This document shows positions 16,850-25,821 of a DNA stretch of 64,000 bases, one piece after another. The DNA is from Kitasatospora sp. MAP12-44 (lineage in GTDB: Bacteria > Actinomycetota > Actinomycetes > Streptomycetales > Streptomycetaceae): assembly GCF_029892095.1 (NCBI RefSeq), contig NZ_JARZAE010000004.1, forward strand, positions 8,184,001 through 8,248,000. Direction: 5' to 3'. The position numbers and the translations under genes were made by a program. The first letter of the stretch is position 1. Every line of letters begins with the position of its first letter. Under the pieces are notes generated by a model, which was not told where the DNA came from, made no database searches, and saw only the letters and a list, made by a program, of their open reading frames with translations.

Positions 16850-17388
16850 CAGAGCATCCCCGTGAGACCTGGTGAACGCGGCGGTTGACCCGGCAAGGGT
16901 GGGCGGTCACACCGGCCCGGCGTCGACAACTCACCTGCAAGCGCGCCCCGGCGGCTGTGCGGGAAGCCGACCGATTTCGGGTGATGCGCGATGTCCTCGA
17001 CCCGCAGTGGCTCCGGGTGGCGGATGAGGTGCCCCAGCAGGCCGCCGCCGCGCGGGAACTCCACCGCGGACAGATCACCCCGCTGCTGCTCCGTCAGGCC
17101 TACCGCGATGAACTCCGACGGGCTCTCCCCCTGCTCGGTCAGGACCCCCAGCGCGCCGTAGCGCGCATCGACCAGCTCCATGGCAGTGCTCACGATGCGG
17201 CGCAGCACAACCGGAAGGTCGAGATCCCGGCTGACCATCCTAACCGCATCCAGCAGGCGCTGCATCCGCTGCTGCGCGCTGCTCAGCTCCCCGAGCTGAT
17301 CACCCATGAGCCCGAGGTGGATGCTCTGCTCGATCTGTGGTCCGGGCAAGGCGCGGGAGGGCCGATGCGGCTGGTCGTGCATGCCCAT
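16750..17388 (-). pseudogene. truncated GAF-domain sensor (histidine kinase lost)
   Basis: The start region looks intact: ATG 17388 behind GGAGAGG, then SSAQQRMQRLLDAVRMVSRD and LVDARYGALGVLTEQGES. After these come the GAF core FPRGGGLLGHLIRHPEPLRV and HHPKSVGFP. This is the first GAF domain of actinobacterial DevS/DosT-like kinases. Right after VGFP (near 16961) the match stops. The remaining frame runs antisense into the antiporter gene and has no second GAF, no dimerisation helix and no kinase. A truncated protein of about 140 meaningful residues could still be made. Confidence 0.65.
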
Positions 17389-17526
17389 TGCCACCGCCTC
17401 TCCGCCCCCGTACGAATTGTCTCCCGAACGGGACGCAAACTTCGCGTGAGCCGCTGGTGGACCCGGGCAGACGCGACAGCACAGGATCTCACCGGCAGTT
17501 GGGAGCCGCCCCGGCCAGGTGCGCAC

Positions 17527-17774
17527 GTTCCTGCTTCTTAAGCTTGTCGTGCAGGAGTAGTGTCGGCTCCTGTACGGAGCGTTCTGTCATGCGGATATAT
17601 ATCGCCCATCGGCATATGCCGTCCGGGGCCTTCCCCTCGCCTTTCCCCGCGCATGCCCGTGGGGGCAGGTCCGGTGCGGCCGGACAGGTGACCAACGAGG
17701 CTCCCTGGACGGTTGGTTGAGACGTGAGACAGCTCACTCACTCAACCGCCGGGGAGCCTCATCCGCTGGTCGCG
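17527..17774. other. intergenic stretch
   Basis: Between the GAF remnant and the carboxypeptidase gene. It holds a palindrome GGCATATGCC (17611-17620), an AT-rich GGATATATAT patch (17593-17602) and the large terminator hairpin described separately. Short frames here look non-coding. Confidence 0.5.
17697..17760 (-). terminator. long imperfect hairpin terminator
   Basis: Outer arms GAGGCTCCC (17697-17705) and GGGAGCCTC (17752-17760) are perfect complements. Inner arms GGTTGAG/CTCAACC and GTGAG/CTCAC continue the stem. It begins 15 bp beyond the stop of the minus-strand carboxypeptidase gene, so termination of that gene is its likely role. Confidence 0.7.
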
Positions 17775-19430
17775 TTACGGACGAATGGTCCGGGAGCGAG
17801 CCCTGCTCGCGGACGTGTCGGCCTTGTGGTGCGGGCGGCCGGCGGCGCGTTCTGCGCATGCCTCCTGCTGGAGGATGACGGCGATCTGGTCGACGTCGTC
17901 GTTGGTGTCGAAGAATCCCTGGATGCTCGGTGCTGCCGCGCCGTTGACGCCGATGAAGAACGTGTAGAGGTGGCCGTCGTCCGCCTGCAGGTAGCCCGCG
18001 TACGTCTGCGCGTTGATGGCGATCTGCTGGTTGAGCAGGTCGCCGCCGATGATGGTGCCGGGCTTGGCGAAGACCTTGCCCTTGGCCGGGCAGTCGGTGG
18101 TGCAGTAGAGAGCGCCCGTGCCGGACACCCCGAGGATCGGCAGTGAGGTGCGGAACGCGTCCGCGTCGGGGGTGCGCAGCCAGTAGGCGAGCAGCTGGTT
18201 GAGCCCGGTGGGGGTGACGCGGTCTACGGGAACGTCACCGCGTCCGTCCGCCATCTGGAACTGGGTCGGGTCGACGTTCGCCGTCTGGCTGAGGAAGTCG
18301 TGGATGACCGGGAAGGCGTCGAAGCAGTCCTTGCTGCCGTGGTTCGCGGCGATGTTGCACAGGGCCAGGTTGGCGCCGAGGTTGTGGCTGACGTTCAGGA
18401 TCAGCTTGGCGTAGTCGCGGTACTGCGGTGAGACGAAGGCGGCCACCTGCGGATCGCCGGTGTACGAGGCGGGCAGCGTGCTGTCCGGGTTGGGCCCGGT
18501 CGGCGGGGCGGTGACGGTGACCCCGGCGCGGCCCAGGGCCTCGATCAGGGCGGTGCGCCCGAAGGCGTTGGGGTCCTGGATCTGGGAGTTCTTCAGGGTG
18601 GGCTGGGCGTCGGCGGCGATCGTGCCGGAGAGGGTGATCGCCGTGCCGTCGGGGGAGGTGGAGACCTGGATGTCGGTGGTGCCGCCGGCCGCCACCGTCT
18701 GGACGTTGGACGTGACCTGGTACGGCGCGACCTGCGGACGCCAGCTCAGCTGGGCGGGCTGCCCGGGGGAGGTCGGCGTGCTCAGCAGGTCGATGACGTT
18801 GTCGTTGATGATGAGGGGCGTTGGCTGGGGGGTGATCGGCGGCGGCGTGAACAGCCGCGCGTCGATGACGACATCGCCGTCGACCGTGGTGATGCCCGAG
18901 TCGCGGACCTGCTGGGCGATCTGGTCCAGGCCGGCGAGCGGGTCCTCGGGCGTGAGGGTGGCGCCCGGGACGTCGTCGGCGTAGGTGTGGTCGATGGGGG
19001 TGAAGTCGACCGACCCGTCCGGCTTGGTCCGGCCGCCCATGGTGAGGTCGCCCTGGGCGACGAGCGCCAGGTTCCCGGTGAGGGTCGATCCGTTGATCTG
19101 GCCGACCGCGTTCACCGGCGTGGTGAAGCGGTGGTCCGGGCCGAGGTCGTGCCAGGCGCCGGAGATGGTGATCAGCTTGATGGTCGAACCTGGCATGAAG
19201 AACTGGTTGGGGTACGTGGAGTGGACGACCCGCCCGTTCGCGGGGTCGATCTCCAGCACACTCCACTGCGCGTGCTCGTACGCGGGCTTGTTCATGATCG
19301 CCGTGATGTCGGGCCCGAAGTCGCTCTGCGGGTTCCCCGCAGGTGCGGCGGCTGCTGTCCCTGCCGCGACCGCGAGCGTGACGCCGACGGTGGCCCAGGC
19401 CCGAAGCCGACCACGGATCCTTGATCTCAT
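17775..19430 (-). CDS. D-alanyl-D-alanine carboxypeptidase, PBP4/DacB type
   Basis: 551 residues, exported: the N-terminus is basic, then a hydrophobic stretch ends in AAAAPAG. The penicillin-binding motifs of peptidase family S13 are in order. SxxK is in MPGSTIKLITISG (early), SxN in NVSHNLGANLAL, and the third box is KPGTIIGG, with Pro in place of the usual Thr/Ser of KTG. It trims or cross-link-cleaves peptidoglycan stem peptides outside the membrane. A domain inserted between the first two motifs is typical of PBP4. It stands alone with its own terminator. Confidence 0.85.
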   Translation of the reverse strand: MRSRIRGRLRAWATVGVTLAVAAGTAAAAPAGNPQSDFGPDITAIMNKPAYEHAQWSVLEIDPANGRVVHSTYPNQFFMPGSTIKLITISGAWHDLGPDHRFTTPVNAVGQINGSTLTGNLALVAQGDLTMGGRTKPDGSVDFTPIDHTYADDVPGATLTPEDPLAGLDQIAQQVRDSGITTVDGDVVIDARLFTPPPITPQPTPLIINDNVIDLLSTPTSPGQPAQLSWRPQVAPYQVTSNVQTVAAGGTTDIQVSTSPDGTAITLSGTIAADAQPTLKNSQIQDPNAFGRTALIEALGRAGVTVTAPPTGPNPDSTLPASYTGDPQVAAFVSPQYRDYAKLILNVSHNLGANLALCNIAANHGSKDCFDAFPVIHDFLSQTANVDPTQFQMADGRGDVPVDRVTPTGLNQLLAYWLRTPDADAFRTSLPILGVSGTGALYCTTDCPAKGKVFAKPGTIIGGDLLNQQIAINAQTYAGYLQADDGHLYTFFIGVNGAAAPSIQGFFDTNDDVDQIAVILQQEACAERAAGRPHHKADTSASRARSRTIRP

Positions 19431-19630
19431 TCGCCCAGCCGTTTCTGAAGTCGGAAGCCCCGTTGCGCGGGGCGCTCACGGCGCATGGTAGGTGTACGGA
19501 CTCCGGGGGCGGGGCTGCTGCGCGGTGTGCTGACGGCGAGGGGTGTGAAAATCCTTCGGTCGGTCGAAGGTGAGGGCCCATATGGCTAACTGATCATGGC
19601 AGGATGACAAGTTCGCGAAGTGATGGGGCG

Positions 19631-20299
19631 TCAGCTCAGGTTGAGCTCGGTGATCAGCCAGGCCACCAGTAGTCCGAGGGTGAGCAGGCCGCAGATGACG
19701 ATCCCGATCCACGTCGCCCAGTACCGCCCGCCCACCACCGCCGGGTGGCCGGGGTGGGCGGGGTCGATCCGCACGTGGGTCAGGTGTCCGTCGGGCCAGG
19801 CGGTGGACGCGTAGCCGGTGGAGTAGTAGGTCCGGTCGTCCATGGTCCAGTGGTAGGTGCACTGGGTGTCGTTGTCCACGTCGGTGCGGCAGTGGATGAC
19901 GGTGGCCGTGACCCGGGCGGTGGCGTGGCCGTCCAGGTCGTAGGCATCCAGCCAGCTGCCGAAGAGGTACGCGGAGCCGGCCGCGAACCACGTGAGCAGC
20001 GTGAACACCACCAGGGTCGCCCAGTACCCGCCGCGCTCGTCGCCCCTGCGCGCGGCGAGCAGCAGCCGCAGCGCCGCCGCCGCCACTCCCAGCGCGGCCC
20101 CGGCCCCGGCGGTCCACCACCCGTCCCACCACGCCCCGGACCCCCACCCGGTCCAGGCCGCCACTCCCGTACCGACCAGCACAGCCAGCGTCGCGCCGAC
20201 CGCAAACAGGCGCAGGGTCCCCTCGGCGGACCAGGCCAGGCCCTCCGTGAAGCGATCGCGCGAGTCGGCCCGGGGCACGGAATCCTGAGGTGTCGTCAC
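19631..20299 (-). CDS. integral membrane protein of unknown function
   Basis: 222 residues. Three hydrophobic segments lie in the first half (about 32-50, 62-82 and 92-114). A soluble beta-rich extracellular part follows (ATARVTATVIHCRTDVD, TQCTYHWTMDDRTYYS), with a last helix near the C-terminus. The soluble part resembles the DUF3592-type module found in many streptomycete membrane proteins. Its two cysteines, in HCRTD and TQCTY, may form a disulfide. Start GTG 20299. No function can be assigned. Confidence 0.65.
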   Translation of the reverse strand: MTTPQDSVPRADSRDRFTEGLAWSAEGTLRLFAVGATLAVLVGTGVAAWTGWGSGAWWDGWWTAGAGAALGVAAAALRLLLAARRGDERGGYWATLVVFTLLTWFAAGSAYLFGSWLDAYDLDGHATARVTATVIHCRTDVDNDTQCTYHWTMDDRTYYSTGYASTAWPDGHLTHVRIDPAHPGHPAVVGGRYWATWIGIVICGLLTLGLLVAWLITELNLS

Positions 20300-20392
20300 C
20301 CGCCCTATGCTCCCGGCAATGCGTCACAGCGCAACCAAGCTCTGCTGAACTCCGGGAACAGCTCAGCTAATTGCCACTCCCTGGCCGGCTGC

Positions 20393-20812
20393 TTACGGCA
20401 GGTCGGCGGCGTCGAGCGCGTGGCCGATCGTCACGTCCACGTGGTCCGGGATCTCGTCGTGGCGATCGCCGACCGTCGGCGTCCCGGTCGGCTCGAAGAG
20501 CAGGATCGAGGCGCCGCCGGCCGGCGCGGACGGCTTGTGCTCCGTGCCGCGGGGGACGGTGAAGACCGCACCCCGGGGGAGCACGACCGTGCGCTCCCCG
20601 GCAGGTTCGCGCAGGGCGATGTGCAGCTCGCCGTCGAGCACCAGGAAGAACTCGTCGGTGTCGTCGTGTGCGTGCCACAGGTGCTCGCCCGCCAATTTGG
20701 CGACGCGTACGTCGTAGTCGTTGACGCGCGTGACGATGCGGGGGCTCCACAGGGCGTCGAAGGAGGCCAGGGCGGCGGTGAGGTCGATCGGCGCGGTGGG
20801 TTCGTTGCTCAT
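20393..20812 (-). CDS. cupin-domain protein
   Basis: 139 residues from ATG 20812 (AGGA about 10 nt upstream; ATG 20821 is the alternative). A single cupin barrel: motif 1 is HLWHAHDDTDEFFLVLDGEL, with the H-x-H and Glu metal ligands, and motif 2 is FTVPRGTEHKPSAP. Its metal-binding set is complete, so it may be an isomerase/dioxygenase or a small-molecule sensor. It is divergent, by only 53 bp, from a GlxA-type regulator gene, which probably controls it. Confidence 0.78.
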   Translation of the reverse strand: MSNEPTAPIDLTAALASFDALWSPRIVTRVNDYDVRVAKLAGEHLWHAHDDTDEFFLVLDGELHIALREPAGERTVVLPRGAVFTVPRGTEHKPSAPAGGASILLFEPTGTPTVGDRHDEIPDHVDVTIGHALDAADLP

Positions 20813-20865
20813 GGCGTCCATCCTGGCTCGATTCGCCGGGCCGGTGTGAGTGCTAGGAATTGCAT

Positions 20866-21870
20866 ATGCCGCAAGAATCCTCGCAGTCCTCGCAGTTGTC
20901 CCAGTCGCCGGCGCGCCCCCATCGGGTCGTCGTCATCGTGGACGAGAACTCCAATCCCTTCGAACTCGGTTGCGCGACCGAGGTTTTCGGCCTGCGCAGA
21001 CCCGAGATCGGCCGCGAGCTCTACGACTTCAGGCTCTGCTCGCCGCAGCCGCGCACCCTGATGCGGGACGGGTTCTTCACCCTCACCGGAGTCGCCGGCC
21101 TGGAGGCGGCCGACTCGGCGGACACCCTGATCGTCCCCAATCGGCCCGACACCGAGGTGCCTCGCCGCCCGGCCGTGCTCGACGCCGTCCGGCGGGCCCA
21201 CGCGCGGGGCGCGCGCCTGGTGGGCTTCTGCAGCGGCGCCTTCACGCTGGCCGAGGCGGGCGTGCTGGACGGGCGCCGGGCCACCGCGCACTGGCAGTGG
21301 GCCGACGCCTTCCAGGCCCGGTTCCCCGCCGTGCGGCTCGAATCCGACGTGCTGTTCGTGGACGACGGCGACATCCTCACCGCCGCCGGGAGCGCGGCCG
21401 CACTCGACCTCGGGCTCTACCTGGTCCGCCGCGACCACGGCGCGGAGGTCGCCAACGCGGTGAGCCGCCGGCTGGTCTTCGCCGCCCATCGGGACGGCGG
21501 GCAGCGGCAGTTCGTGGAGCGGCCGGCACCCGAGCCGGTGGACGAGTCACTGGCGCCGGTACTGGCCTGGGCCGAGGAGCGGTTGGACGCACCGCTCACG
21601 GTGTCCGACCTCGCGGCGCGGGCCAGGGTCAGCCCGGCGACGCTGCATCGTCGCTTCCGCGCCCAGCTGGGCACCACGCCGCTGGCCTGGCTCACGGGGC
21701 AACGCGTCGCCCTGGCCTGCCGGTTGATCGAGCGTGGCGAGTCGCGTTTCGAGGTGGTCGCCCGCCTCAGCGGCCTCGGCACGGCCGCCAACCTGCGCGC
21801 GCTGATCCGTCGCGAGACCGGGCTCAGCCCCTTGGCGTACCGGCGCCGCTTCGGTCCGGGGGCGGGGTAA
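20866..21870 (+). CDS. GlxA-type AraC-family transcriptional regulator
   Basis: 334 residues. Residues 15-200 form a DJ-1/PfpI-like domain (VVVIVDENSNPFELGCATEV, and the nucleophile elbow GARLVGFCSGAFTLAEAG with Cys). The C-terminal 100 residues hold two AraC helix-turn-helix units (LTVSDLAARARVSPATLHRR and SRFEVVARLSGLGTAANLR). ATG 20866 has AGGA at 20855-20858. Proteins of this type sense a small ligand through the DJ-1 domain. The cupin gene in the opposite direction is the obvious target. Confidence 0.85.
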   Translation: MPQESSQSSQLSQSPARPHRVVVIVDENSNPFELGCATEVFGLRRPEIGRELYDFRLCSPQPRTLMRDGFFTLTGVAGLEAADSADTLIVPNRPDTEVPRRPAVLDAVRRAHARGARLVGFCSGAFTLAEAGVLDGRRATAHWQWADAFQARFPAVRLESDVLFVDDGDILTAAGSAAALDLGLYLVRRDHGAEVANAVSRRLVFAAHRDGGQRQFVERPAPEPVDESLAPVLAWAEERLDAPLTVSDLAARARVSPATLHRRFRAQLGTTPLAWLTGQRVALACRLIERGESRFEVVARLSGLGTAANLRALIRRETGLSPLAYRRRFGPGAG

Positions 21871-21988
21871 GCCGCGGTGCGGGGTGCTGCCGGTACGCAC
21901 TGCGGACGCGGGGATGCCAGACTGTCGCTTACACAGAGCGATCACGGGCGATCACAGCAGAGAACAGCAGAGAGACGGGTTACCACAG

Positions 21989-22720
21989 GTGAGTGCACGG
22001 TTTGAGGAGCTCGACTGGCGCCAGACGCCGATGGGTGAGCTCGCGCTCCGCCGGCGGTGGTACCCGAGTGTGGGCCGTGACGTCTACGAGATCAAGCTGA
22101 ACGACGAGTTCCTGATGTCCAGCCTGTTCACGGCCGCGGAGCTGGAGCTGGGACGCCTGGCCATCGCCGAGCTCACGGGGACCGAAACAGGCGCGGGCCG
22201 CAAGCTCGACGTGGTGGTGGGCGGTCTCGGCCTCGGGTGCACCGCGCAGGCCGTGCTGGGGAGCCCGGAGGTGGGCTCGCTGATCGTCGTCGACGCGCTC
22301 AGCGAGGTGATCGAGTGGCACCAGCGCGACCTGATCCCCTCCGGGCTCGCCGCGGACCCCAGGTGCCGACTGGTCCACGGCGACTTCTTCGCCACACTGG
22401 CCTCCCCGGTGGGCCTGGACCCACTGCATCCCGACCGGCGCTTCGACGCGATCATCGTCGATATCGACCACTCACCACGCCACTGGCTGCACCCCAGCCA
22501 CGCGGCGTTCTACCAGCCCGAGGGCCTGCGGCGGCTGGGCGACCGGCTGCGACCCGGCGGCGTGTTCGCGTACTGGTCGAACGACCCGCCCGAGGAGGAG
22601 TTCACCGCGGCGCTCGGCCGGGTGCTCACCGACGTGCGCGCCGAGGTGATCACCTTCGACAACCCGCTCCAGGAGCGCACCGCGACCAACACCGTCTACC
22701 TGGGTCGCAATCCCGCGTAG
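21989..22720 (+). CDS. spermidine synthase-like SAM/dcSAM-binding protein
   Basis: 243 residues with a Rossmann methyltransferase-like core: LDVVVGGLGLGCTAQAVLG, IVVDALSEVIEWHQRDLIP and DAIIVDIDHSPRHWLHP. This layout is that of bacterial spermidine-synthase-like proteins, many of which are not real polyamine synthases. The start is uncertain: GTG 21989 begins the conserved part (RFEELDWRQTPMGELALRRR), but the ribosome site in front is poor and the frame stays open to 21884. The ending RTATNTVYLGRN is typical of the group. Role unknown. Confidence 0.7.
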   Translation: MSARFEELDWRQTPMGELALRRRWYPSVGRDVYEIKLNDEFLMSSLFTAAELELGRLAIAELTGTETGAGRKLDVVVGGLGLGCTAQAVLGSPEVGSLIVVDALSEVIEWHQRDLIPSGLAADPRCRLVHGDFFATLASPVGLDPLHPDRRFDAIIVDIDHSPRHWLHPSHAAFYQPEGLRRLGDRLRPGGVFAYWSNDPPEEEFTAALGRVLTDVRAEVITFDNPLQERTATNTVYLGRNPA

Positions 22721-22728
22721 CGCAGGGG

Positions 22729-23955
22729 TTAGTGCGAGCTGCGGCGGGTGTGGGTCAGGCTGAGGAGGACGGCTAGGGCGAGTGCGGCGACCACGGCGCT
22801 GAAGACCTCGCCCGCCGGGCGCAGGCTGGTGGCGCGGATCAGCACTCCGACGCCGATCGCCGGCAGCGCGAGCATGGTGTAGAGGATCGCGAAGAAGGTC
22901 GAGACGGCCTCGCCGCGCTGCTGCGGGGCGGCGCCGGTGGTGATGGTGGTGAGGCCGTCGGCCATCGCGATGCCGCTGGCCAGGCCGTTGACCGCCGCGC
23001 CGAGGATCAGCGGCGCCAGCGTGGTGGTGGCCATTGCGGTGGCGATCAGCGCGGCGCCGACCACCAGGCCCAGGCAGGCGGTGGGCAGGGCGCGCCCGGG
23101 CGGGATGGCCCGGCTCAGTGGCTGGCCCAGGGCGGTGCAGGCGAAGGCGGTGGCGACCACCAGGCCGGTGAGCGAGTGGCTGTGCAGGTGCAGTTCGCCG
23201 CTCAGGAAGAGGCCGGTGACGGCGGTCAGCACGCCGAGCACGGCGAAGCCGGCGCCGGTGGCCATCGCCGCCCGCAGGAAGGCCGGACGGATCTCGGCCG
23301 GGATGCGCAGGGCCTGGACCCGGAAGACGAATCCCGGGCGCTCGGCGCTGCTCTCGGAGGTGGCGGCGACCGCGATCAGGCTGAGGGCGGAGAGGATCAG
23401 CAGGACGACCCACGGCGTGCGCAGCGGCGCCGGCGCCAGGTCGGCCAGGATGCCGGCCAGCAGGGTGCCGCCGGCCAGGCCGCCCATGTTGGCCGTCAGC
23501 GCGGCGGCTGCCGGGCGGATCCGGCCGCCGGGTGGGATGAGCTCGGTGAGTGCGGCGGTGGCGGCTCCGGTGACCAGGGCGGCGGCGAATCCCGACAGCA
23601 CGCGGCCGACCAGCATCACCGCGAGGTTCTGGGTGAGCAGCAGGACGGTGGCGGCGCACATCGCCGTCAGCGTCGCGCCGATCAGGACGGGACGGCGGCC
23701 GATCTGGTCGGAGAGCCGGCCGAGGAGCAGCAGACCGACCACCACGCCGATGGCGTAGACGGCGAAGACCACCGTGACGGTGAACGGCGAGAACCCGAAG
23801 GCCTGCCCGTAGATCGGGTACAGCGGCGTCGGCGCGGTCGTGCCGGCCATCGTGGTCCAGAAGGCGAAGGCCACGGCGGCCGCCGACCACCGGGCGCCGC
23901 GCGCACGCCGGGGGTCGGCTGCCTGGGTGGTCGGTGCGTCGGCGGGGTTCGTCAT
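22729..23955 (-). CDS. MFS transporter
   Basis: 408 residues from the ATG of MTNPADAPTT; the frame is open further upstream but adds only Arg-rich residues. Twelve hydrophobic helices are seen, with the MFS loop 2-3 motif GRLSDQIGRRPVLIG and a second-half helix set starting at FRVQALRIPAEIRPAFLR. TRSSAERPGF-like central loops are short, as in drug/metabolite exporters. It lies 70 bp downstream of the tryptophan-catabolic operon in the same direction and could be read through from it. That leaves kynurenine or aromatic amine transport possible but unproven. Confidence 0.82.
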   Translation of the reverse strand: MTNPADAPTTQAADPRRARGARWSAAAVAFAFWTTMAGTTAPTPLYPIYGQAFGFSPFTVTVVFAVYAIGVVVGLLLLGRLSDQIGRRPVLIGATLTAMCAATVLLLTQNLAVMLVGRVLSGFAAALVTGAATAALTELIPPGGRIRPAAAALTANMGGLAGGTLLAGILADLAPAPLRTPWVVLLILSALSLIAVAATSESSAERPGFVFRVQALRIPAEIRPAFLRAAMATGAGFAVLGVLTAVTGLFLSGELHLHSHSLTGLVVATAFACTALGQPLSRAIPPGRALPTACLGLVVGAALIATAMATTTLAPLILGAAVNGLASGIAMADGLTTITTGAAPQQRGEAVSTFFAILYTMLALPAIGVGVLIRATSLRPAGEVFSAVVAALALAVLLSLTHTRRSSH

Positions 23956-24025
23956 GGGCTGCCTGCCTCGGCTGCGGGCTCGACGGGATCGCAGCATCCC
24001 TTCCACGGTAGGCCGTCGCTCGGGG

Positions 24026-24763
24026 TTAATCGCCGAAGGTCGCCAGGGTGGCGAGCAGGACCGGCCAGGCGGCGCTGAGGGGGTCGATCAGCGCGAAGTG
24101 CCCCGCGCCCGCCACTCGCTCCAGGCGGGTGGCGGGGTGCGCCGCGAGGTAGGAGTCGGCGAGCTTGGGGGGTACCACCTCGTCCTCGCTGCCGTGCACG
24201 ATCACCACCGGCACGGACGGGGTGTCCAGCCGCACCGGATCGAGGTCGGGCCGCTCCTCGGCCGGGCCGCCCAGGAAGTCGGCCACCGCGCCGTTGTCCA
24301 GCCGCAGCTGGTCGGCGAGCGCCAGGTCCGCCACCGGGGCGAGGGCGATGACGCCCGCCAGCGCGGGAGTCGGCGCCGCCGCTGCGGACCACAGCGCCAG
24401 GTGGCCGCCCGCGGAGTGGCCGAGCAGCACCACCGACCCGTTATGCGGAGTCAGCAGGGCGGGCAGTGCGGCCAGGGCGGCGGCGACGTCGGCCGTCATC
24501 AGGTCGGGCTGCCCGGGGCAGCGGCGGTACTCGACCGAGAGCACCGTCCAGCCCGCGTCGCGCAGTGCGCCAGCCATCGGCCGTGCGTGCGTACGGTCGT
24601 AGTCGGGACGCCAGAAGCCACCGTGCACCAGCACGGCGAGCGGGCGGTGCGCCGCGCGCCCGTCCCCGGGCCAGGCGTCCGCGACCTGGTCGGCCGCAGG
24701 CCCGTAGCGCAGGGTCAGGTCGGGAGCGGGGGCGGGGCGGGTCAGAACCGAGCGGTCCTCCAT
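24026..24763 (-). CDS. alpha/beta hydrolase, probable kynurenine formamidase
   Basis: 245 residues. The oxyanion motif HGGFW, typical of arylformamidase (HGGYW in eukaryotic enzymes), is followed by the nucleophile elbow LLGHSAGGHLAL. The acid residue lies in VIVHGSEDEVVP and the His in GAGHFALID. It would hydrolyse N-formylkynurenine to kynurenine and formate, the second step of tryptophan degradation. The assignment rests on this motif set and on its place as the last gene of an operon that otherwise has every step but no other formamidase. It is 53 bp from the upstream gene, the only large gap in the lower operon. Confidence 0.75.
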   Translation of the reverse strand: MEDRSVLTRPAPAPDLTLRYGPAADQVADAWPGDGRAAHRPLAVLVHGGFWRPDYDRTHARPMAGALRDAGWTVLSVEYRRCPGQPDLMTADVAAALAALPALLTPHNGSVVLLGHSAGGHLALWSAAAAPTPALAGVIALAPVADLALADQLRLDNGAVADFLGGPAEERPDLDPVRLDTPSVPVVIVHGSEDEVVPPKLADSYLAAHPATRLERVAGAGHFALIDPLSAAWPVLLATLATFGD

Positions 24764-24826
24764 GGTGCGTCGTCCTCTCCGTTCAGGCCTGCGTCAGGCC
24801 TGCGTCAGGCCTTGCGTCAGGCCTTC
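24764..24826 (-). repeat. 11-bp tandem repeat in an operon gap
   Basis: The unit GCCTGACGCAG (minus strand) occurs about three and a half times around 24784-24823. It starts within the stop codon region of the ACMS decarboxylase gene and so repeats its TGA. It fills the gap before the formamidase gene. It may have grown by slippage and could weaken coupling between the two genes. Confidence 0.7.
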
Positions 24827-25821
24827 CCGAGGTAGCGCAGGGCGTTGTGCGAGAGCAGCTTGTCGCGCTGCTTCTCGGTCAGGAAGGCTGCCTCGTGGAC
24901 CACTTGACCCACCGGGCGCTCGCCCAGCGGATAGGGGTAGTCGCTGCCGAGCAGCACCTGGTCCTCTCCGAGGGTGTCCACCAGCAGGCGCAGCGCGGCC
25001 GGCTCGAAGACCACCGAGTCGACGAAGAAGCGGTCGGTGTAGTGGCTGGGCGGATGCTCGGAACTGCCGCGCACCAGGTTGCCGCGCCGGTGCCAGGCGT
25101 TGTCGGCGCGTCCGAGCCAGAACGGGAAGCTGCCCCCGCCGTGCGCGAAGCAGAGCCGCAGGGTGGGCGGCACCCGGTCGAAGACGCCGCCGAGGATCAT
25201 CGCCAGCACCGACAGGTGGGTCTCGGCGGGCATGCCGGTGAGCCAGCGCGCCATCCAGCGGTCAAGGCGGGGCCCGCCCGCCATGTCCCAGGGGTGGACG
25301 AAGACCGGCGCGCCCACCTCGGCGCAGTGCTGCAGGAAGCTGGTGATGCCCGCGTCGTCCAGATCGCGGTCACCGACGTGGTTGCCGATCTCCACGCCGA
25401 CGTGCCCGGCGGCCAGGCAGCGGTCCAGCTCGGCGCACGCGGCGTCCGGGTCCTGCAACGGCACCTGGCAGAACGGGATCAGCCGCTCGCCGCCGGCTGC
25501 GGTGAGCTCCAGAGTCAGGTCGTTGAAGATCCGGGCGACCCTGACCGCTTGCTCGGCCGGCCGGTCGTAGCTGAAGAACACCGGTGTGGGGGAGACGACT
25601 TGGAGGTCGACGCCGTCCTCGTCCATATCGGCAAGACGGACGGCCGGGTCCCAGCACTGGGCGCCGACCGGGCGGAACTCGCTCTCGCCGACCATGATCA
25701 TGGCCTGCCGCTCGGACTCGATCCGCAGCCACGGCCAGTCCGTGCCGCCGCAGGCCGCGGACAGCTCGGGCCAGCCCTTGGGCACCAGATGGGTGTGGAC
25801 GTCGACGACGGGACCGTTCAT
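24817..25821 (-). CDS. nbaD: 2-amino-3-carboxymuconate 6-semialdehyde decarboxylase (ACMSD)
   Basis: 334 residues of the amidohydrolase superfamily. It removes CO2 from ACMS, giving 2-aminomuconate semialdehyde and diverting carbon away from quinolinate. The metal site is complete: H9 and H11 in VDVHTHLVP, a His in APVFVHPWDM, a His in LCFAHGGGSFPFWLGR and the Asp in VLLGSDYPYPLGE. The ATG overlaps the stop of the dioxygenase gene (ATGA), so the two consecutive enzymes are made together, which suits an unstable intermediate. The frame continues upstream in shadow. The C-terminus carries the family ending HNALRYL. Confidence 0.92.
   Translation of the reverse strand: MNGPVVDVHTHLVPKGWPELSAACGGTDWPWLRIESERQAMIMVGESEFRPVGAQCWDPAVRLADMDEDGVDLQVVSPTPVFFSYDRPAEQAVRVARIFNDLTLELTAAGGERLIPFCQVPLQDPDAACAELDRCLAAGHVGVEIGNHVGDRDLDDAGITSFLQHCAEVGAPVFVHPWDMAGGPRLDRWMARWLTGMPAETHLSVLAMILGGVFDRVPPTLRLCFAHGGGSFPFWLGRADNAWHRRGNLVRGSSEHPPSHYTDRFFVDSVVFEPAALRLLVDTLGEDQVLLGSDYPYPLGERPVGQVVHEAAFLTEKQRDKLLSHNALRYLGKA

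Noticed and set aside
17697..17760. Terminal inverted repeats of a tiny mobile element (MITE)
   Set aside because: No target duplication is visible, and the position 15 bp behind a gene stop fits a terminator.
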